From positions 186,001-250,000 of the forward strand of contig SUYH01000002.1 of NCBI GenBank assembly GCA_015060535.1: 64,000 nt of DNA, written 5' to 3'. Source of the stretch: Prevotella sp. GTDB taxonomy: Bacteria; Bacteroidota; Bacteroidia; Bacteroidales; Bacteroidaceae. The notes under the pieces were generated by a model. It worked only from the letters and a program-made list of their open reading frames with translations. It searched no databases and was not told the origin of the DNA. Below are positions 34,972 through 46,255 of this stretch, piece after piece; position 1 is the stretch's first letter; each line of letters starts with the position of its first letter. A program made the translations under genes and the position numbers.

Positions 34972-37593
34972 GCACAAAAAGACGGTAAGGAACTGACCCC
35001 GATGATGAAGCAATTCTTCGACTTCAAGGCGAAATACCCTGAAGCCCTGTTACTGTTTCGTTGTGGCGACTTCTACGAGACTTACTGTGAAGATGCCATT
35101 ACAGCCTCACGCATCTTAGGTATCACGCTGACCCATCGTAACAATGGGGCAGGGGCGAAAGGCGACGAGATGGCAGGATTTCCCCATCATGCGTTGGATA
35201 CGTATCTGCCTAAGCTCATCCGTGCTGGCAAGCGTGTGGCCATCTGCGACCAGTTGGAAGATCCTAAGCTGACCAAAAAATTGGTCAAACGAGGCATCAC
35301 AGAACTGGTGACGCCTGGTGTGGCTATGCAGGATACGGTGCTGAACTATAAGGAGAACAACTTCCTGGCAGCAGTCCATTTTGGTAAGTCGTCGTGTGGC
35401 GTCGCTTTCCTCGATATCTCGACAGGTGAATTTCTGACAGGTGAGGGCACTTATGACTATGTGGAGAAGCTCATAGGCAGTTTCCAGCCCAAGGAAGTGC
35501 TCTACGACAGAGAACGCAAGCACGATTTCGAACGCTATTTTGGTACTCGTCTGGTCACCTTCGAACTCGACGATTGGGTGTTTACAGAGCAGACAGCCCA
35601 CCAGAAACTCTTCAAGCACTTCAATGTGAAGTCGCTGAAGGGCTTTGGCATTGACCACCTGAAAAGTGGAGTCATAGCAGCTGGTGCCATCCTTCAATAT
35701 CTGGAGCAGACGCTACATACGCAGATTGCCCATATCACCAGCATCTCACGTATCGAGGAGGACAAGTATGTCAGACTGGATAAGTTTACTGTTCGTTCTT
35801 TGGAGCTGATCTATCCGATGCAAGAAGATGGTAAGAGTCTGCTGAATATTATTGATAAAACGGTAACCCCTATGGGTGGTCGACTGTTGCGTCGCTGGCT
35901 CGTCTTCCCCTTGAAAGACGAGAAACCCATCAACGAGCGTCTCGACATTGTAGAATATTACTATCGCGAGCCAGAGTTCCGTCAGTGTATTGACGACCAG
36001 CTGCATCGTATTGGCGACTTGGAGCGTATCATCTCAAAGGTGGCTGTAGGCCGAGTATCGCCTCGTGAGGTGGTACAGTTGAAGATGGCCCTGCAGGCCT
36101 TGCAACCCATCAAGACAGCTTGTCTCTATGCCAACAATGAAGCGCTGAAAAGGGTAGGGGAGCAGTTGAACCTCTGCGAGTCGATTCGCGACAGGATAGA
36201 GCGCGAGATACAGAACGATCCTCCTCAGCTGGTAGCCAAGGGTGGAGTGATTCGCGATGGGGTGAATGCAGAACTCGACGAGTTGCGCCATATTGCCTAT
36301 TCTGGTAAGGACTATCTGCTCCAGATTCAGGAGCGCGAAGCCCAGCAGACAGGCATCTCCTCGTTGAAGGTAGGCTATAACAATGTGTTTGGCTACTATC
36401 TGGAGGTGCGCAACACCTATAAGGAAAAGGTGCCCCAGGAGTGGGTTCGCAAGCAGACGCTGGCCCAAGCAGAACGTTATATCACGCAAGAGCTGAAGGA
36501 GTATGAGGAGAAGATTCTGGGTGCTGAGGACAAGATTCTCTCCCTCGAACAACAACTCTTCAACGACTTGATATTGGCTCTTCAGGAGTTCATTCCCCAG
36601 ATCCAGATTAATGCTAACGTGGTGGCCCATTTGGACTGTCTGCTCTCAGCGGCCAAGACAGCAGAGGAGAACCACTACGTGCGTCCTGTCATCGACGCCA
36701 GCGACACAATAGACATCAAGCAGGGTCGCCATCCAGTCATCGAGACACAGTTGCCTATTGGCGAACATTATGTGCCCAATGACATCCTCTTGGATTCAGA
36801 GCGCCAGCAGATTATCATCATCACAGGTCCTAATATGGCAGGTAAATCAGCGCTGTTGCGTCAAACGGCCCTCATCGTGCTGTTGGCCCAGATAGGTAGC
36901 TTCGTACCCGCAGAGAGCGCAAAAATAGGCTTGGTGGACAAGATATTCACTCGTGTAGGAGCTTCAGATAATATCTCGTTGGGCGAATCGACCTTTATGG
37001 TAGAGATGACAGAGGCTGCCAACATCCTGAATAATGTGACGCCACGCTCATTGGTACTTTTCGACGAGCTAGGACGCGGCACCTCTACTTACGACGGTAT
37101 CTCGATAGCGTGGGCCATCGTGGAATATCTGCACGAACACCCCAAGGCACAGGCCCGTACGCTCTTCGCCACTCACTATCATGAACTGAACGAGATGGAG
37201 AAGAACTTCAAGCGCATCAAGAACTACAATGTCTCTGTGCGCGAGGTGGAGGGCAAGGTCATCTTCCTGCGTAAGTTGGAGAAGGGTGGTTCAGAACATT
37301 CGTTTGGTATCCATGTGGCTGAGATATCAGGCATGCCCAGATCGATAGTGAAGCGTGCCAACGTGATATTGAAGCAATTGGAGGCTGACAATGCGCAGGT
37401 AGGCAGCGTAGGCAAGCCTACTGCCGAGATAGCCCAAAGTCGTGAGGGTATGCAGCTCTCGTTCTTCCAATTGGACGACCCTGTGCTTTGTCAGGTACGC
37501 GACGAAATCCTGGGCCTCGATGTCAACAATCTGACACCCCTCGAAGCCCTTAACAAGCTTAACGAAATCAAGAAAATCGTATCAGGAAGGTAG
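34969..37593 (+). CDS. mutS: DNA mismatch repair protein MutS
   Basis: 874-residue mismatch recognition ATPase. The N-terminal mismatch-binding domain has [10 protein letters not shown] (the Phe-x-Glu style motif region), then connector, lever and clamp domains. The Walker A GPNMAGKS is at residues 620-627, with [10 protein letters not shown] as Walker B and ATHYHEL following. Full length. Its promoter gives an almost leaderless transcript. The 3' end overlaps the convergent histidine kinase gene by 12 bp. Confidence 0.97.
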   Translation: MAQKDGKELTPMMKQFFDFKAKYPEALLLFRCGDFYETYCEDAITASRILGITLTHRNNGAGAKGDEMAGFPHHALDTYLPKLIRAGKRVAICDQLEDPKLTKKLVKRGITELVTPGVAMQDTVLNYKENNFLAAVHFGKSSCGVAFLDISTGEFLTGEGTYDYVEKLIGSFQPKEVLYDRERKHDFERYFGTRLVTFELDDWVFTEQTAHQKLFKHFNVKSLKGFGIDHLKSGVIAAGAILQYLEQTLHTQIAHITSISRIEEDKYVRLDKFTVRSLELIYPMQEDGKSLLNIIDKTVTPMGGRLLRRWLVFPLKDEKPINERLDIVEYYYREPEFRQCIDDQLHRIGDLERIISKVAVGRVSPREVVQLKMALQALQPIKTACLYANNEALKRVGEQLNLCESIRDRIEREIQNDPPQLVAKGGVIRDGVNAELDELRHIAYSGKDYLLQIQEREAQQTGISSLKVGYNNVFGYYLEVRNTYKEKVPQEWVRKQTLAQAERYITQELKEYEEKILGAEDKILSLEQQLFNDLILALQEFIPQIQINANVVAHLDCLLSAAKTAEENHYVRPVIDASDTIDIKQGRHPVIETQLPIGEHYVPNDILLDSERQQIIIITGPNMAGKSALLRQTALIVLLAQIGSFVPAESAKIGLVDKIFTRVGASDNISLGESTFMVEMTEAANILNNVTPRSLVLFDELGRGTSTYDGISIAWAIVEYLHEHPKAQARTLFATHYHELNEMEKNFKRIKNYNVSVREVEGKVIFLRKLEKGGSEHSFGIHVAEISGMPRSIVKRANVILKQLEADNAQVGSVGKPTAEIAQSREGMQLSFFQLDDPVLCQVRDEILGLDVNNLTPLEALNKLNEIKKIVSGR

Positions 37594-39387
37594 TATTAGC
37601 ACAAAACGTGCGCCCTTCTTGTAAGAATCATCGATGTCGAGCGAGCCTCCAAGCAGCTCAGCCATCTTACGGCTCATAGTAAGTCCTAAGCCCAATCCCT
37701 GCTTGAAAGTATCGACCTTATAGAAACGCTCGAAAATCTTCTCGTGGTATTTCTTGTCGATACCAATACCCGTATCCGTAACGGTAAACTCTACGCCTCC
37801 ATTAGCAGCACGCTCCCTGATTTTCAACTCTATCTCGCCTTCTTTCGTGAACTTGAGCGCGTTCTTCATCAGTTGGTTCAGGATTTTCTTCAGCGCTATC
37901 TTGTTGGTACGCAGGGTAAAGTCCTGATCGAGCATGTTCTTATAGTTGAGTTGCAGGTGTCCGTTGTTGATAACAGATGCGCTGTTGATAACCTCCTGGC
38001 ACAGCTGGTGGATATTGACATTGTCGTTACGCTCATAGTGCTCCCTGCTCTCATCCTCAGCCACCTCCAGCAGTTCGTTGACCAGGTTGGTAATCTCGAC
38101 AGTATTCTTACTGATGTCGTTGATCATGGTGTTACGCTCTTGCTCCTCCAACTCGTAGTGAGGGTTGGTAATCACCTGTGCAAAACCTGTGATGACATTC
38201 AGCGGAGTGCGTATCTCGTGGCTCACCTGTTCGATAAACGAGGTCTTCATGCGATCCGACTCTTTGGCACGATCCAGAGCTATCTCCAGTTCTTTATTCT
38301 GCTTCAGCAACCTCTTCTGATAGCGACGTTTCTGCAGATAACGTGAGGCCACCAGTCCTAAGGCCACAGCCAGCAATGCGATGACAGCAGCAAACCAGCG
38401 TTCACGTTCTTTGGCAGCTTTGGCATTCAATTCTTCTCGCTCCTGAGCAGCCTTGTCGCTCAGCAGCGTCAATCCAGCCTCAGCATTCACCGCATTAATA
38501 TTGTCGTAGAGCAGATCGCTGTTCAGCGAGTCGCGCAAGTCGCGACGGATTATCGACTCTTTCAGCGTGAGGTCATAACGGCCCATCATCTCGTAGATTT
38601 TACCCTTGACGTCATGAATAGTGATGATGTCTAAGCCCGGTACTTCATCTTCCAACAAGGCCAATGCCTCTTGATATTGCCCGTTGAAAGCATTGTCGTA
38701 GACTTTCATCGCCACGATACCTGTACTATCTACAAAGTGGTGTTGCTTCAGATAATCCTTAAATTCAGCCTGAGCTTTCAAAAACTTTGGCTTGTCAAGC
38801 ATAAAGAAAGAGATCCGTCCCTTTTGCGACAGATACATCTTATAATAGTCAGGATATATCTTAGCCAGCGCCCCAAATTTCTCGTTCCATTCCCATGCTT
38901 CCTTGGGTTCTCGAGTGGATTGCAGCGAGGCTATTCGCGAATAGATACTGATAAGAGCACCGCTATCCTTGGCGTTCGCATTCTTCAACGCCTCCATGAA
39001 GTATTGCTTCGCCATACGATAGTTGCCTCGCGACTCATAGACCGTAGCCAGCGACGTGTAGACGATGTCGTAGTGCTTGGCGCCCTCAGACTTCATCTCT
39101 TCCAGGATTTCATTGGAGCGCTTGATGGCCTGATAAGCTCTGCCGTGATCTACTAAATACAGCACTTCGTTCTGGCGCATCTTGTAATAAGAGCGCTGCC
39201 GTCCTTGCTTTTTGTAGTATGCCTCTACTTTCTTAGAGGTTTCCCAGAATTCTTTCTCCTTCTCCGGCTCGTTGTACAGCTTAAAATATTGCTTATACAG
39301 TTTTCTAAACGCTGTATCTTGTTGTTGCTGGGCATTTACCCCCAGACAGCAAAACAACAGTATCCATATGAGAAGGTGTCTATGCAT
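37582..39387 (-). CDS. Sensor histidine kinase with periplasmic TPR region
   Basis: 601 residues. The signal peptide ends near residue 20 (GVNAQ), followed by about 300 residues of helical TPR-like repeats. One membrane segment lies near residues 328-346, then a coiled coil, HisKA with phospho-acceptor H390 in SHEIRTPLN, and HATPase with N-box NALKF, DTGIGI and GLGLG. There is no receiver domain, and no response regulator lies next to it, so its partner is elsewhere. Its start overlaps the lgt stop (TAATG). Signal unknown. Confidence 0.88.
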   Translation of the reverse strand: MHRHLLIWILLFCCLGVNAQQQQDTAFRKLYKQYFKLYNEPEKEKEFWETSKKVEAYYKKQGRQRSYYKMRQNEVLYLVDHGRAYQAIKRSNEILEEMKSEGAKHYDIVYTSLATVYESRGNYRMAKQYFMEALKNANAKDSGALISIYSRIASLQSTREPKEAWEWNEKFGALAKIYPDYYKMYLSQKGRISFFMLDKPKFLKAQAEFKDYLKQHHFVDSTGIVAMKVYDNAFNGQYQEALALLEDEVPGLDIITIHDVKGKIYEMMGRYDLTLKESIIRRDLRDSLNSDLLYDNINAVNAEAGLTLLSDKAAQEREELNAKAAKERERWFAAVIALLAVALGLVASRYLQKRRYQKRLLKQNKELEIALDRAKESDRMKTSFIEQVSHEIRTPLNVITGFAQVITNPHYELEEQERNTMINDISKNTVEITNLVNELLEVAEDESREHYERNDNVNIHQLCQEVINSASVINNGHLQLNYKNMLDQDFTLRTNKIALKKILNQLMKNALKFTKEGEIELKIRERAANGGVEFTVTDTGIGIDKKYHEKIFERFYKVDTFKQGLGLGLTMSRKMAELLGGSLDIDDSYKKGARFVLILPS

Positions 39388-40199
39388 TAGGCATTTTGTT
39401 TTCTAAACATGCAGTACAATCCAAGGATGACGAAGGGGATGCTCAGAATCTGTCCCATATCGAGAGGGAGCGAAGCCTCGAAGGCTTCCTGAATCTCTTT
39501 GGTGTATTCAATGAAGAAGCGGAAGGTAAAGATGTACGTCAGACAGAAACCAAAGTACCAGCCTGTGCCAATCTTCTCAGGCATCCGCTTATGTAGATAC
39601 CACATTAGGGCAAACAGGATGGCATAAGCAATAGCTTCGTAAAGCTGTCCTGGATGGCGAGGCAGCATGTCAACACGTTCGAAGATAAATGCCCAAGGCA
39701 CATCCGTCACTTTACCAATAATCTCTGAATTCATCAGGTTGCCCAAGCGGATAAAGCAGGCTGTAGTACCTGTAGCTATGGCGATGTTGTCGAGCACGCG
39801 CCAAAGACTCAGTTTGGTATGCTTCACGTAGAGCCAGAGTGCTATCATCAGACCCAGCGTGCCACCATGCGAGGCCAGTCCTTCATATCCTGTAAACTTC
39901 CATCCGCCATCTGCCATGAAGTGGATAGGCAGGAACATTTCAATAATTCCCTTACCGCTAGCCAGAAAGTAGTCAGGCTGATAGAAGATGCAGTGGCCCA
40001 GACGGGCGCCTATCAGGATGCCTAGGAAGCAATAGATGAACAAAGGGTCGAACAGCTCATCCTTGATTTTCTGCTCCTTATACAACTTTTTGACCACCAG
40101 ATAAGCCAGCAACAGGCCTATCAGCCAGCACATGGAGTACCAGCGGAAAGGTCCGAAGGTCAGACTCGGGTTCCAAACAATATAGCTCAGCACACTCAT
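39387..40199 (-). CDS. lgt: Prolipoprotein diacylglyceryl transferase
   Basis: 270-residue inner-membrane enzyme that transfers diacylglycerol from phosphatidylglycerol to the lipobox cysteine. This is the first step in maturing the many lipoproteins in this window. The signature [16 protein letters not shown] is present, and seven membrane segments are visible. It overlaps both neighbours by single bases (TAATG junctions), so ychF, lgt and the kinase form one operon. Confidence 0.95.
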   Translation of the reverse strand: MSVLSYIVWNPSLTFGPFRWYSMCWLIGLLLAYLVVKKLYKEQKIKDELFDPLFIYCFLGILIGARLGHCIFYQPDYFLASGKGIIEMFLPIHFMADGGWKFTGYEGLASHGGTLGLMIALWLYVKHTKLSLWRVLDNIAIATGTTACFIRLGNLMNSEIIGKVTDVPWAFIFERVDMLPRHPGQLYEAIAYAILFALMWYLHKRMPEKIGTGWYFGFCLTYIFTFRFFIEYTKEIQEAFEASLPLDMGQILSIPFVILGLYCMFRKQNA

Positions 40200-41299
40200 T
40201 ATACATTGAATCTAAAGTGCATGATGTCGCCATCCTGCACGACATATTCCTTACCCTCGATGCCCATCTTGCCTGCCTCGCGGACAGCAGCCTCAGAGCC
40301 ATATTGGATATAGTCGTCGTATTTGATGACCTCAGCACGGATGAATCCTTTTTCGAAGTCGGTATGGATGACGCCAGCACATTGGGGAGCCTTCCAACCT
40401 TTCTTATATGTCCAGGCCTTCACCTCCATCTCACCAGCAGTAATAAAGGTCTCGAGATTCAGTAGGGCGTAGGCCTTCTTGATGAGGCGATTGACGCCAC
40501 TCTCTTCCAAGCCCAACTCCTCAAGGAACAGCTGCTTGTCTTCGTAGCTCTCCAGTTCGGCAATATCTTCTTCCGTCTTGGCTGCTATCACCATCGACTC
40601 AGCACCCTCTTCCTTAGCCAGTGCCTCCACCTTCTGGGTAAAGGCATTACCACTCTTGGCATCAGCTTCACCTACGTTGCAGACATATAACACGGGTTTA
40701 GCTGTCAGTAGGAACAGGTTGCGGGCACAATCCTGCTCGTCTTTGCTTTCAAACTCCACGATACGAGCGTTTTTACCCTGCTCCAGCACCTCCTTATAGG
40801 CCTTCAGCACGGTAACCTCTATCTTGGCGTCTTTGTTGCCTGCTGCAGCAGCCTTCTCCGTCTTAGCCAGACGACTCTCGATGGTCTCGAGGTCTTTCAG
40901 CTGAAGCTCAGTATCGATAATCTCCTTATCACGAATGGGGTCTATCGTACCATCTACGTGGGTGATGTTTTCATCTTCAAAACAACGGAGTACATGGATG
41001 ATAGCGTCTGTCTCACGAATGTTTCCCAAAAATTTGTTACCCAATCCTTCACCTTTTGATGCTCCCTTTACCAGACCTGCAATATCTACGATTTCGCAAG
41101 TGGCAGGTACGATACGACCTGGGTGTACCAGCTCTGCGAGCTTCGTCAGTCGCTCGTCAGGCACGGTAATCACACCCACATTAGGCTCTATCGTACAGAA
41201 AGGGAAATTTGCTGCCTGCGCTTTAGCACTGCTCAGACAGTTGAACAAAGTAGACTTACCCACGTTGGGCAGTCCCACAATACCACACTTTAATGACAT
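40199..41299 (-). CDS. ychF: Redox-regulated ribosome-associated GTPase/ATPase YchF
   Basis: 366-residue OBG-family P-loop protein. The Walker [10 protein letters not shown] is at residues 7-15, [11 protein letters not shown] is the switch region, and DIAGLVKGA is the G3 motif. A coiled coil and a C-terminal TGS domain (near residues 280-365) follow. The family prefers ATP. The promoter lies at 41328-41335. First gene of the ychF-lgt-kinase operon. Confidence 0.96.
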   Translation of the reverse strand: MSLKCGIVGLPNVGKSTLFNCLSSAKAQAANFPFCTIEPNVGVITVPDERLTKLAELVHPGRIVPATCEIVDIAGLVKGASKGEGLGNKFLGNIRETDAIIHVLRCFEDENITHVDGTIDPIRDKEIIDTELQLKDLETIESRLAKTEKAAAAGNKDAKIEVTVLKAYKEVLEQGKNARIVEFESKDEQDCARNLFLLTAKPVLYVCNVGEADAKSGNAFTQKVEALAKEEGAESMVIAAKTEEDIAELESYEDKQLFLEELGLEESGVNRLIKKAYALLNLETFITAGEMEVKAWTYKKGWKAPQCAGVIHTDFEKGFIRAEVIKYDDYIQYGSEAAVREAGKMGIEGKEYVVQDGDIMHFRFNV

Positions 41300-41327
41300 T
41301 TCTTCTTATAAACGTTTATTTCGGCCA

Positions 41328-41355
41328 CAAAGGTACAAAATAATTCGTATCTTTG
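41328..41355. promoter_or_regulatory. Back-to-back promoters: ychF and an orphan plus-strand promoter
   Basis: TACCTTTG on the minus strand (41328-41335) serves ychF. TATCTTTG on the plus strand (41348-41355) points toward the 3' end of the DUF4738-type gene, where no plus-strand gene exists. Confidence 0.6.
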
Positions 41356-41397
41356 CAAAAAGATTAGGAATAAATTGAATTTTGTCAGACGCCGCCT

Positions 41398-42054
41398 TTA
41401 TAGCTTAATCTGCTTCCTAAACGTACCATTATAGGTCTTAATGCTCAGTTGCACGCTGTCTGGACGGTCCTGTGGCAGCAAGATGCTGATAAAGCGGCGG
41501 TTAGTGTAGTATTCAGGAGCATCGCCCTGATCATGCAGCAAGCGGTAGTATGCCGTACGGGTATGGTCAGGATTGGTGAGTACGGTGTCCTGGGCCAGCG
41601 CCACGGCGTGGGTCCCTTCTTCGTCCTCAACGCGTCCGTTCTTCAGCAACAGTCCGATGTTGATGTATTTGCCATTCTTCGTAAGCCACATGCTCTCCAC
41701 CCCTAATGGATCCTGAGGCTCTTCCTTGAATCGCCAGTGTTCAATAGGACGCAACACCCCCAAGGCTCCCATCGATACTTTTTCAGCCTGTCCTTTTGCC
41801 ACCTTATTATAATATATAATGGCACGATAGGTGGTGTCAGGTCGCTGTATCCATGAAGCTGTAGCTGGTGTAGTCAGCGTGTATTGTTCGCCTTCGTCAG
41901 TCAGAAAACTGGTAGCTTGCTGCTGTGTATTGATAGTCAGCTCAGCAAAGTCAGCCTGCATGAGCGAGTAGGTGCCCTGTCCCATATCATAACTTTGTTT
42001 CTCGCAGGACAAAAAGAGCAGCGCGAGGGCAGCATATCTCAAGGTTTTCTTCAT
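41398..42054 (-). CDS. DUF4738-like lipoprotein
   Basis: 218-residue protein with a lipobox FLSC (Cys17), followed by EKQSYD. I tentatively assign it to the DUF4738 family of Bacteroidales lipoproteins of unknown function. It begins with an ATGA overlap with the acyltransferase gene and closes the PASTA-rluD-ddl-acyltransferase operon. The link to envelope synthesis is by position only. Confidence 0.7.
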   Translation of the reverse strand: MKKTLRYAALALLFLSCEKQSYDMGQGTYSLMQADFAELTINTQQQATSFLTDEGEQYTLTTPATASWIQRPDTTYRAIIYYNKVAKGQAEKVSMGALGVLRPIEHWRFKEEPQDPLGVESMWLTKNGKYINIGLLLKNGRVEDEEGTHAVALAQDTVLTNPDHTRTAYYRLLHDQGDAPEYYTNRRFISILLPQDRPDSVQLSIKTYNGTFRKQIKL

Positions 42055-43208
42055 ACGGCAGCAAGATGATTACGCACGGGGTTAGCATACATGGTCAGCA
42101 TACGCTCACGCAGGAAAGCCTCGTCCTTGTTGGGAATATTGATTTTAGCCAATTGTCCTTGCAGATACTGCTCGAATCGGTCGATGTCTGCCTGCGTATA
42201 TTTACCTTCCTGCTTGGAATGTTCCAGGAGATCGTAGGCGATATAGTTGCAGGGATATAGGCGGTAGTTACGATGCAATTCCCGATCAATACGCTGGCTC
42301 AGCTCGCTGAAGAATTCGTTCTTAGGCCTGTCAGCCAGTTCGTCAATCCATGCGTCGATAGGCTGAGCACACTGGTAGTGTACGCGTCCCTTATAACCTA
42401 GGATTCCTGTTTTCATATTGTCCAGGTCGTCTTGCTTGCTCTTCTTGAAGCTAGGGTTGTCGCGCTTTTGCTGGAACTCTTGTGCCTTCAGGTAGTCGCA
42501 TGGGTCGAACTCATAGCTGATAGTCAGCGGTACGATGTTCAGGTCGCGCAGCTTGTCTGCCGGATTGCCTTCACCTCCCATGGCCAGCATCTTCAGCACA
42601 GAATCCTGTGTGTGGTCGCTGGAGTCCTTGGCACGTCCCTCACGCTGTGCAATCCAGATGTTCTCGTGCTTCTGAGTGACAGCATAGTGGATATAAGAGC
42701 TCATCAATTGGCTGGAGCGCATCATCTCGTGAGCTGTCAAGCCACGCCGAACGGTAAACGCCTTGTTCATACGGACCAGTCGCTTGATCCAGGGATAGAT
42801 AAGCAGGTTGTCGCCAATACCTATCTCAACGGTAGTGGGATAGCCGTGATCGACCAGCATCACGTCGAGGAAAGCAGAGTCGAGTACGATATCGCGATGG
42901 TTGGACAGGAAGGTGTAGCGAAGCGTCTTGTCCGTAGGCAAAGACTTGTCTTCAAAGCTACAGCCATCGGTATGCTTGCTGATAATGTAGCGCACCACAG
43001 GCTTCATGAATCGCTTCTGGAAGTCGAGTGGTGTCTTCACCCCCGTGAAGGCCAGTCGAAGCAGTCCGTTGCGGAGCCCCTTGGGTAACCAAGGAGCAAA
43101 CCCTTTCAGCATCAATGAGAACTGGCGGTCGTTCAACAGGTCTTCAAAGGCCTGTTTCATCTCCGCTGGCTCATACGGTCTTATCTCATCGAACTCTTTT
43201 AACTCCAT
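42051..43208 (-). CDS. Glycerol-phosphate acyltransferase (PlsC-like)
   Basis: 385-residue acyltransferase. The catalytic HX4D box is NHRDIVLD near residues 103-110, with REGRAKD (EGR-type substrate motif) near residue 190. It is larger than PlsC and resembles a Bacteroidales-specific 1-acylglycerol-3-phosphate acyltransferase clade that may acylate other lipids. It lies 32 bp after ddl and overlaps the downstream lipoprotein gene. Confidence 0.85.
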   Translation of the reverse strand: MELKEFDEIRPYEPAEMKQAFEDLLNDRQFSLMLKGFAPWLPKGLRNGLLRLAFTGVKTPLDFQKRFMKPVVRYIISKHTDGCSFEDKSLPTDKTLRYTFLSNHRDIVLDSAFLDVMLVDHGYPTTVEIGIGDNLLIYPWIKRLVRMNKAFTVRRGLTAHEMMRSSQLMSSYIHYAVTQKHENIWIAQREGRAKDSSDHTQDSVLKMLAMGGEGNPADKLRDLNIVPLTISYEFDPCDYLKAQEFQQKRDNPSFKKSKQDDLDNMKTGILGYKGRVHYQCAQPIDAWIDELADRPKNEFFSELSQRIDRELHRNYRLYPCNYIAYDLLEHSKQEGKYTQADIDRFEQYLQGQLAKINIPNKDEAFLRERMLTMYANPVRNHLAAV

Positions 43209-43240
43209 ATCTCTCTAACCGCTAATCTCTAAACTTTAAA

Positions 43241-44230
43241 CTAGAATTGATTCTCAACGATATCCGTCAGTACCTCTGTCATCGTCATTCCTGCAGCCTT
43301 CACCTGTTGAGGAATGAAGCTGGTAGGTGTCATGCCAGGTGTGGTGTTCACCTCCAGCATGCGTATCTTACCCTCCTTCGAGATGATGTAATCGATGCGG
43401 ATGATACCGTTGCAATGCAGAATATCGTAGATGTGGCTGGTAATCTCGCGAACTCGGCGTGCCCAGTCCTCACTGATGCGGGCGGGAGTAATCTCCTCTA
43501 CCTGTCCGTTGTACTTGGCATCGTAGTCGAAGAACTCGTTTTTCGTCACCACCTCCGTAATGGGCAGCAGCACTTCTTTCTCGCTGGTCTTGTAACATCC
43601 AATGGTGATTTCCGTACCCTCCAGATACTGCTCTACCATGATCTCGTCGCTCTCCAGCATAGCCTTGCGCAGGGCAGGAGCCAACTGGTCCTTGTTCTTC
43701 ACCTTGCTGACACCGAAGCTAGAGCCGTCGGTGGCTGGCTTTACGAAGCAGGGCATACCGATGCGCTGCTCAATCTCGTCCTCGCTCACCAGGTGCTCGA
43801 AACCACGACGAATCAGCATCGAGTCAGCCACAGCCACACCATAGCCGCGTAGATATTGGTTCAGCACGAACTTATCGAAGGTCATAGCCTCCACCAACAC
43901 ACCGCTGGTAGAGTAGGGGATGTCGACTAAGTCGAAGTAGCCCTGCAGGATACCATTCTCGCCAGGAGTGCCGTGAATGGTGATGTAGGCATAGTCGAAC
44001 AGCTTGGCTTTGCCGTCCTCTACGAACGAGAAGTCGTTGCGGTCTATCTTGGCAGTGACACCGCCAGGCAGCTCCACGTGCCAGTCCTGTCCCTTTACAT
44101 CCACGATATACACATTGTATCGCTCTTTATCAAACCACGAATAAAGACCCTGAGCAGAGCGCAGCGATACGTCGTGCTCAGAAGAGTCGCCACCACAGAC
44201 GATGGCAATGTTGCGTTTCAGTTGTTTCAT
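43241..44230 (-). CDS. ddl: D-alanine-D-alanine ligase
   Basis: 329-residue ATP-grasp ligase that makes D-Ala-D-Ala for peptidoglycan. The N-terminus CGGDSSEHDVSLRS has the serine and histidine-bearing loop, FVKPATDGSSFGVSK is the ATP-binding region, and IRIDYI...MLEVNTTPGMT is the metal-binding end. It overlaps rluD by four bases (ATGA). Confidence 0.96.
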   Translation of the reverse strand: MKQLKRNIAIVCGGDSSEHDVSLRSAQGLYSWFDKERYNVYIVDVKGQDWHVELPGGVTAKIDRNDFSFVEDGKAKLFDYAYITIHGTPGENGILQGYFDLVDIPYSTSGVLVEAMTFDKFVLNQYLRGYGVAVADSMLIRRGFEHLVSEDEIEQRIGMPCFVKPATDGSSFGVSKVKNKDQLAPALRKAMLESDEIMVEQYLEGTEITIGCYKTSEKEVLLPITEVVTKNEFFDYDAKYNGQVEEITPARISEDWARRVREITSHIYDILHCNGIIRIDYIISKEGKIRMLEVNTTPGMTPTSFIPQQVKAAGMTMTEVLTDIVENQF

Positions 44231-45261
44231 AGTGTATTATTACTTTTAATGTATTTTCTCCATTTTTCCAATAGTTCCTTCATGTCGTCAGCCAGTTCGC
44301 TGGTAAAGTCCATCTGCTCATGAGTTGTGGGATGTACGAAGCCCAGCGTCTTGGCATGCAGTGCCTGACGACCACAGATTTTCATGCAATTCTGGATGTA
44401 GGCCTTATAGGAAGCCGTCCGTTCACCACGCAGAATCTCCATCCCTCCATACCGCTCGTCAGCAAACAGCGGGTGTCCGATATGCTTCATGTGGGCACGT
44501 ATCTGATGCGTTCGTCCTGTCTCTAAACGGCATTCTACCAGTGTGGTGTATCCATAGCGTTCCAACACCTTGTAGTGGGTGATGGCCGACTTGCCTGTCT
44601 CGCTGCCTGGAGGGAAGACCGCCATCCGTTGTCGGTCACGGGGGTCGCGCCCGATGTTGCCCTCAATACGTCCTGAGTCCTCGGCGAAGTTGCCCCATAC
44701 CAGTGCCTGATACGAGCGGTGGGTGTCGTGATTGAAGAATTGTGCTCCCAACTCAGTCTTGGCCTCAGGTGTTTTCGCTACCACGAGCAGTCCACTGGTG
44801 TCCTTGTCGATGCGATGTACCAATCCGACACTGGGGTCGTTAGGGTCATAGCTCTCCAGCCCTCGCAGGTGCCATGCAATGGCATTGACCAGCGTACCGT
44901 GAAAGTTGCCTACTCCCGGATGAACCACCATGCCTGCAGGCTTATTGATGACCATCAGCTGATCGTCCTCGTAGACGATATCCAGTGGAATGTCCTCTGG
45001 CTCAATAGTCGTATCGTAGTGTGGACGGTCTAGCATCAGGGTGACCACATCACCTGGCCGTACCTTATAATTGCTCTTGACGGGTTGTCCATTGACCTGA
45101 ATGAAACCCGCATCAGCGGCTTTCTGGATACGGTTGCGCGAAGAGTGGGGGATATGCTCCGACATATACTTGTCGATGCGAACGGGAACCTGGCCCCCGT
45201 CCACCTCCATGCGCATATGCTCGAAAAGCTCAATATCGTCCAGTTCCTCAGTCATAATCAT
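44227..45261 (-). CDS. rluD: 23S rRNA pseudouridine synthase (RluD/RluA family)
   Basis: 344-residue pseudouridine synthase expected to modify helix 69 of 23S rRNA. The N-terminal S4 RNA-binding domain covers residues ~20-80, and the catalytic Asp sits in HRIDKDTSGLLV. The start at 45261 gives an ATGA overlap with the PASTA gene. An alternative start is 45255. Assignment to RluD rather than RluA rests on length and S4 domain. Confidence 0.93.
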   Translation of the reverse strand: MIMTEELDDIELFEHMRMEVDGGQVPVRIDKYMSEHIPHSSRNRIQKAADAGFIQVNGQPVKSNYKVRPGDVVTLMLDRPHYDTTIEPEDIPLDIVYEDDQLMVINKPAGMVVHPGVGNFHGTLVNAIAWHLRGLESYDPNDPSVGLVHRIDKDTSGLLVVAKTPEAKTELGAQFFNHDTHRSYQALVWGNFAEDSGRIEGNIGRDPRDRQRMAVFPPGSETGKSAITHYKVLERYGYTTLVECRLETGRTHQIRAHMKHIGHPLFADERYGGMEILRGERTASYKAYIQNCMKICGRQALHAKTLGFVHPTTHEQMDFTSELADDMKELLEKWRKYIKSNNTL

Positions 45262-45908
45262 TGGGCTATAGGTGGCTCTTTTACTTCTTCAAACTCGTCT
45301 ACCTCACCAATACCATCAGGATAGCTTGGGTCGATATACTCAATATCCTCAGAATCGTCAATGGTACCCTTGCCCACCATCAGTGTCAGCGGATAATCGA
45401 TAGGGATACGATCACCATTCGACACCCGGCGTCCTCTGCATAAGATGCCGTAAACCCAATCCTTCTCACCGTCCACCAGTTGGGTGGGTGTCAGTTGGAA
45501 TCCCATAGCCATCAGTCGGGCCTCGGCTTCGCGAACACTCGAGTTGTCGACAATGTCAGGAATGGCAAATGTGGGCGATGATGGCGAATTGACAGTCACA
45601 TAAACCACATGGCCTTCTTTCACTTTCTGGCCGTGATTAGGTGTCTGAGCCAGAATGCAGTCAGCGGGCAGTTTCTTGTTATAACCCGAATCGCTCACCA
45701 CAATGGTCAGCTTGTTCTCTTCGAGCAGCCTATAGGCTTTCTCGAAAGTCATGCCTTTCAGCTCGGGCACTACGATACCCTCTCCGTGGTGTGTATAGAT
45801 ATCTAGTGCGTACTTGGTACCTACGCACAGCAGTATTACCACAATAGCCATCGCCACCAAGTTCCACACCAGAAAGCGGTTGAATATCTTGCCAAAAAGA
45901 GTTTTCAT
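45258..45908 (-). CDS. Membrane-anchored PASTA-domain protein
   Basis: 216-residue protein from ATG 45908. There is a short cytoplasmic tail, one membrane segment near residues 14-34, and three PASTA repeats (VVPELKGMTFEKA, FAIPDIVDNSSV and the C-terminal part), then an acidic tail. PASTA domains bind muropeptide-like ligands. Here there is no kinase or penicillin-binding domain. First gene of an operon with rluD, ddl and the acyltransferase, which places it in wall synthesis (inference). Confidence 0.85.
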   Translation of the reverse strand: MKTLFGKIFNRFLVWNLVAMAIVVILLCVGTKYALDIYTHHGEGIVVPELKGMTFEKAYRLLEENKLTIVVSDSGYNKKLPADCILAQTPNHGQKVKEGHVVYVTVNSPSSPTFAIPDIVDNSSVREAEARLMAMGFQLTPTQLVDGEKDWVYGILCRGRRVSNGDRIPIDYPLTLMVGKGTIDDSEDIEYIDPSYPDGIGEVDEFEEVKEPPIAQ

Positions 45909-45943
45909 GTTCATTAAAACACTACAATATACAATTAATGGAG

Positions 45944-45951
45944 CAAAAGTA
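45944..45951 (-). promoter_or_regulatory. -7 element of the PASTA-rluD-ddl operon
   Basis: Minus strand TACTTTTG, 35 bp before the start at 45908. Confidence 0.65.
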
Positions 45952-45976
45952 CAAAGAATTCTCGACACAACAAAAA

Positions 45977-46009
45977 AATTGGGTATATTTCTTAAAAACA
46001 TACCCAATT
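45977..46009 (-). terminator. rpmH terminator
   Basis: Perfect 10-bp stem (45977-45986 with 46000-46009) followed on the minus strand by a run of seven T's. It lies 24 bp after the rpmH stop. Confidence 0.85.
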
Positions 46010-46032
46010 CTTATCGCTGAGACACCTCAGAA

Positions 46033-46188
46033 TTACTTTCCGTGGTGCTCGTTAGATACAGTTAACTTCTTACGACCCTTAGCGCGGCGAGAAGCCAAAA
46101 CGCGACGGCCATTCTTCGTTGCCATGCGCTCGCGGAAACCATGCTTATTCACGCGGCGGCGGTTGTGCGGCTGAAATGTTCTTTTCAT
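46033..46188 (-). CDS. rpmH: 50S ribosomal protein L34
   Basis: 51-residue, highly basic protein: [19 protein letters not shown] and [10 protein letters not shown] are the L34 signature. Part of the large ribosomal subunit. Too short for a typical ORF threshold but unmistakable. Monocistronic, with its own promoter (46256-46263) and terminator. In many bacteria rpmH lies next to dnaA near the origin, but no dnaA is seen here. Confidence 0.98.
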   Translation of the reverse strand: MKRTFQPHNRRRVNKHGFRERMATKNGRRVLASRRAKGRKKLTVSNEHHGK

Positions 46189-46255
46189 TGTTCTATCGTT
46201 ATTTTATTTGTTGTGATTCGATGTCTAATACTCTGAAAACTAGAGTTTCGGGCTG

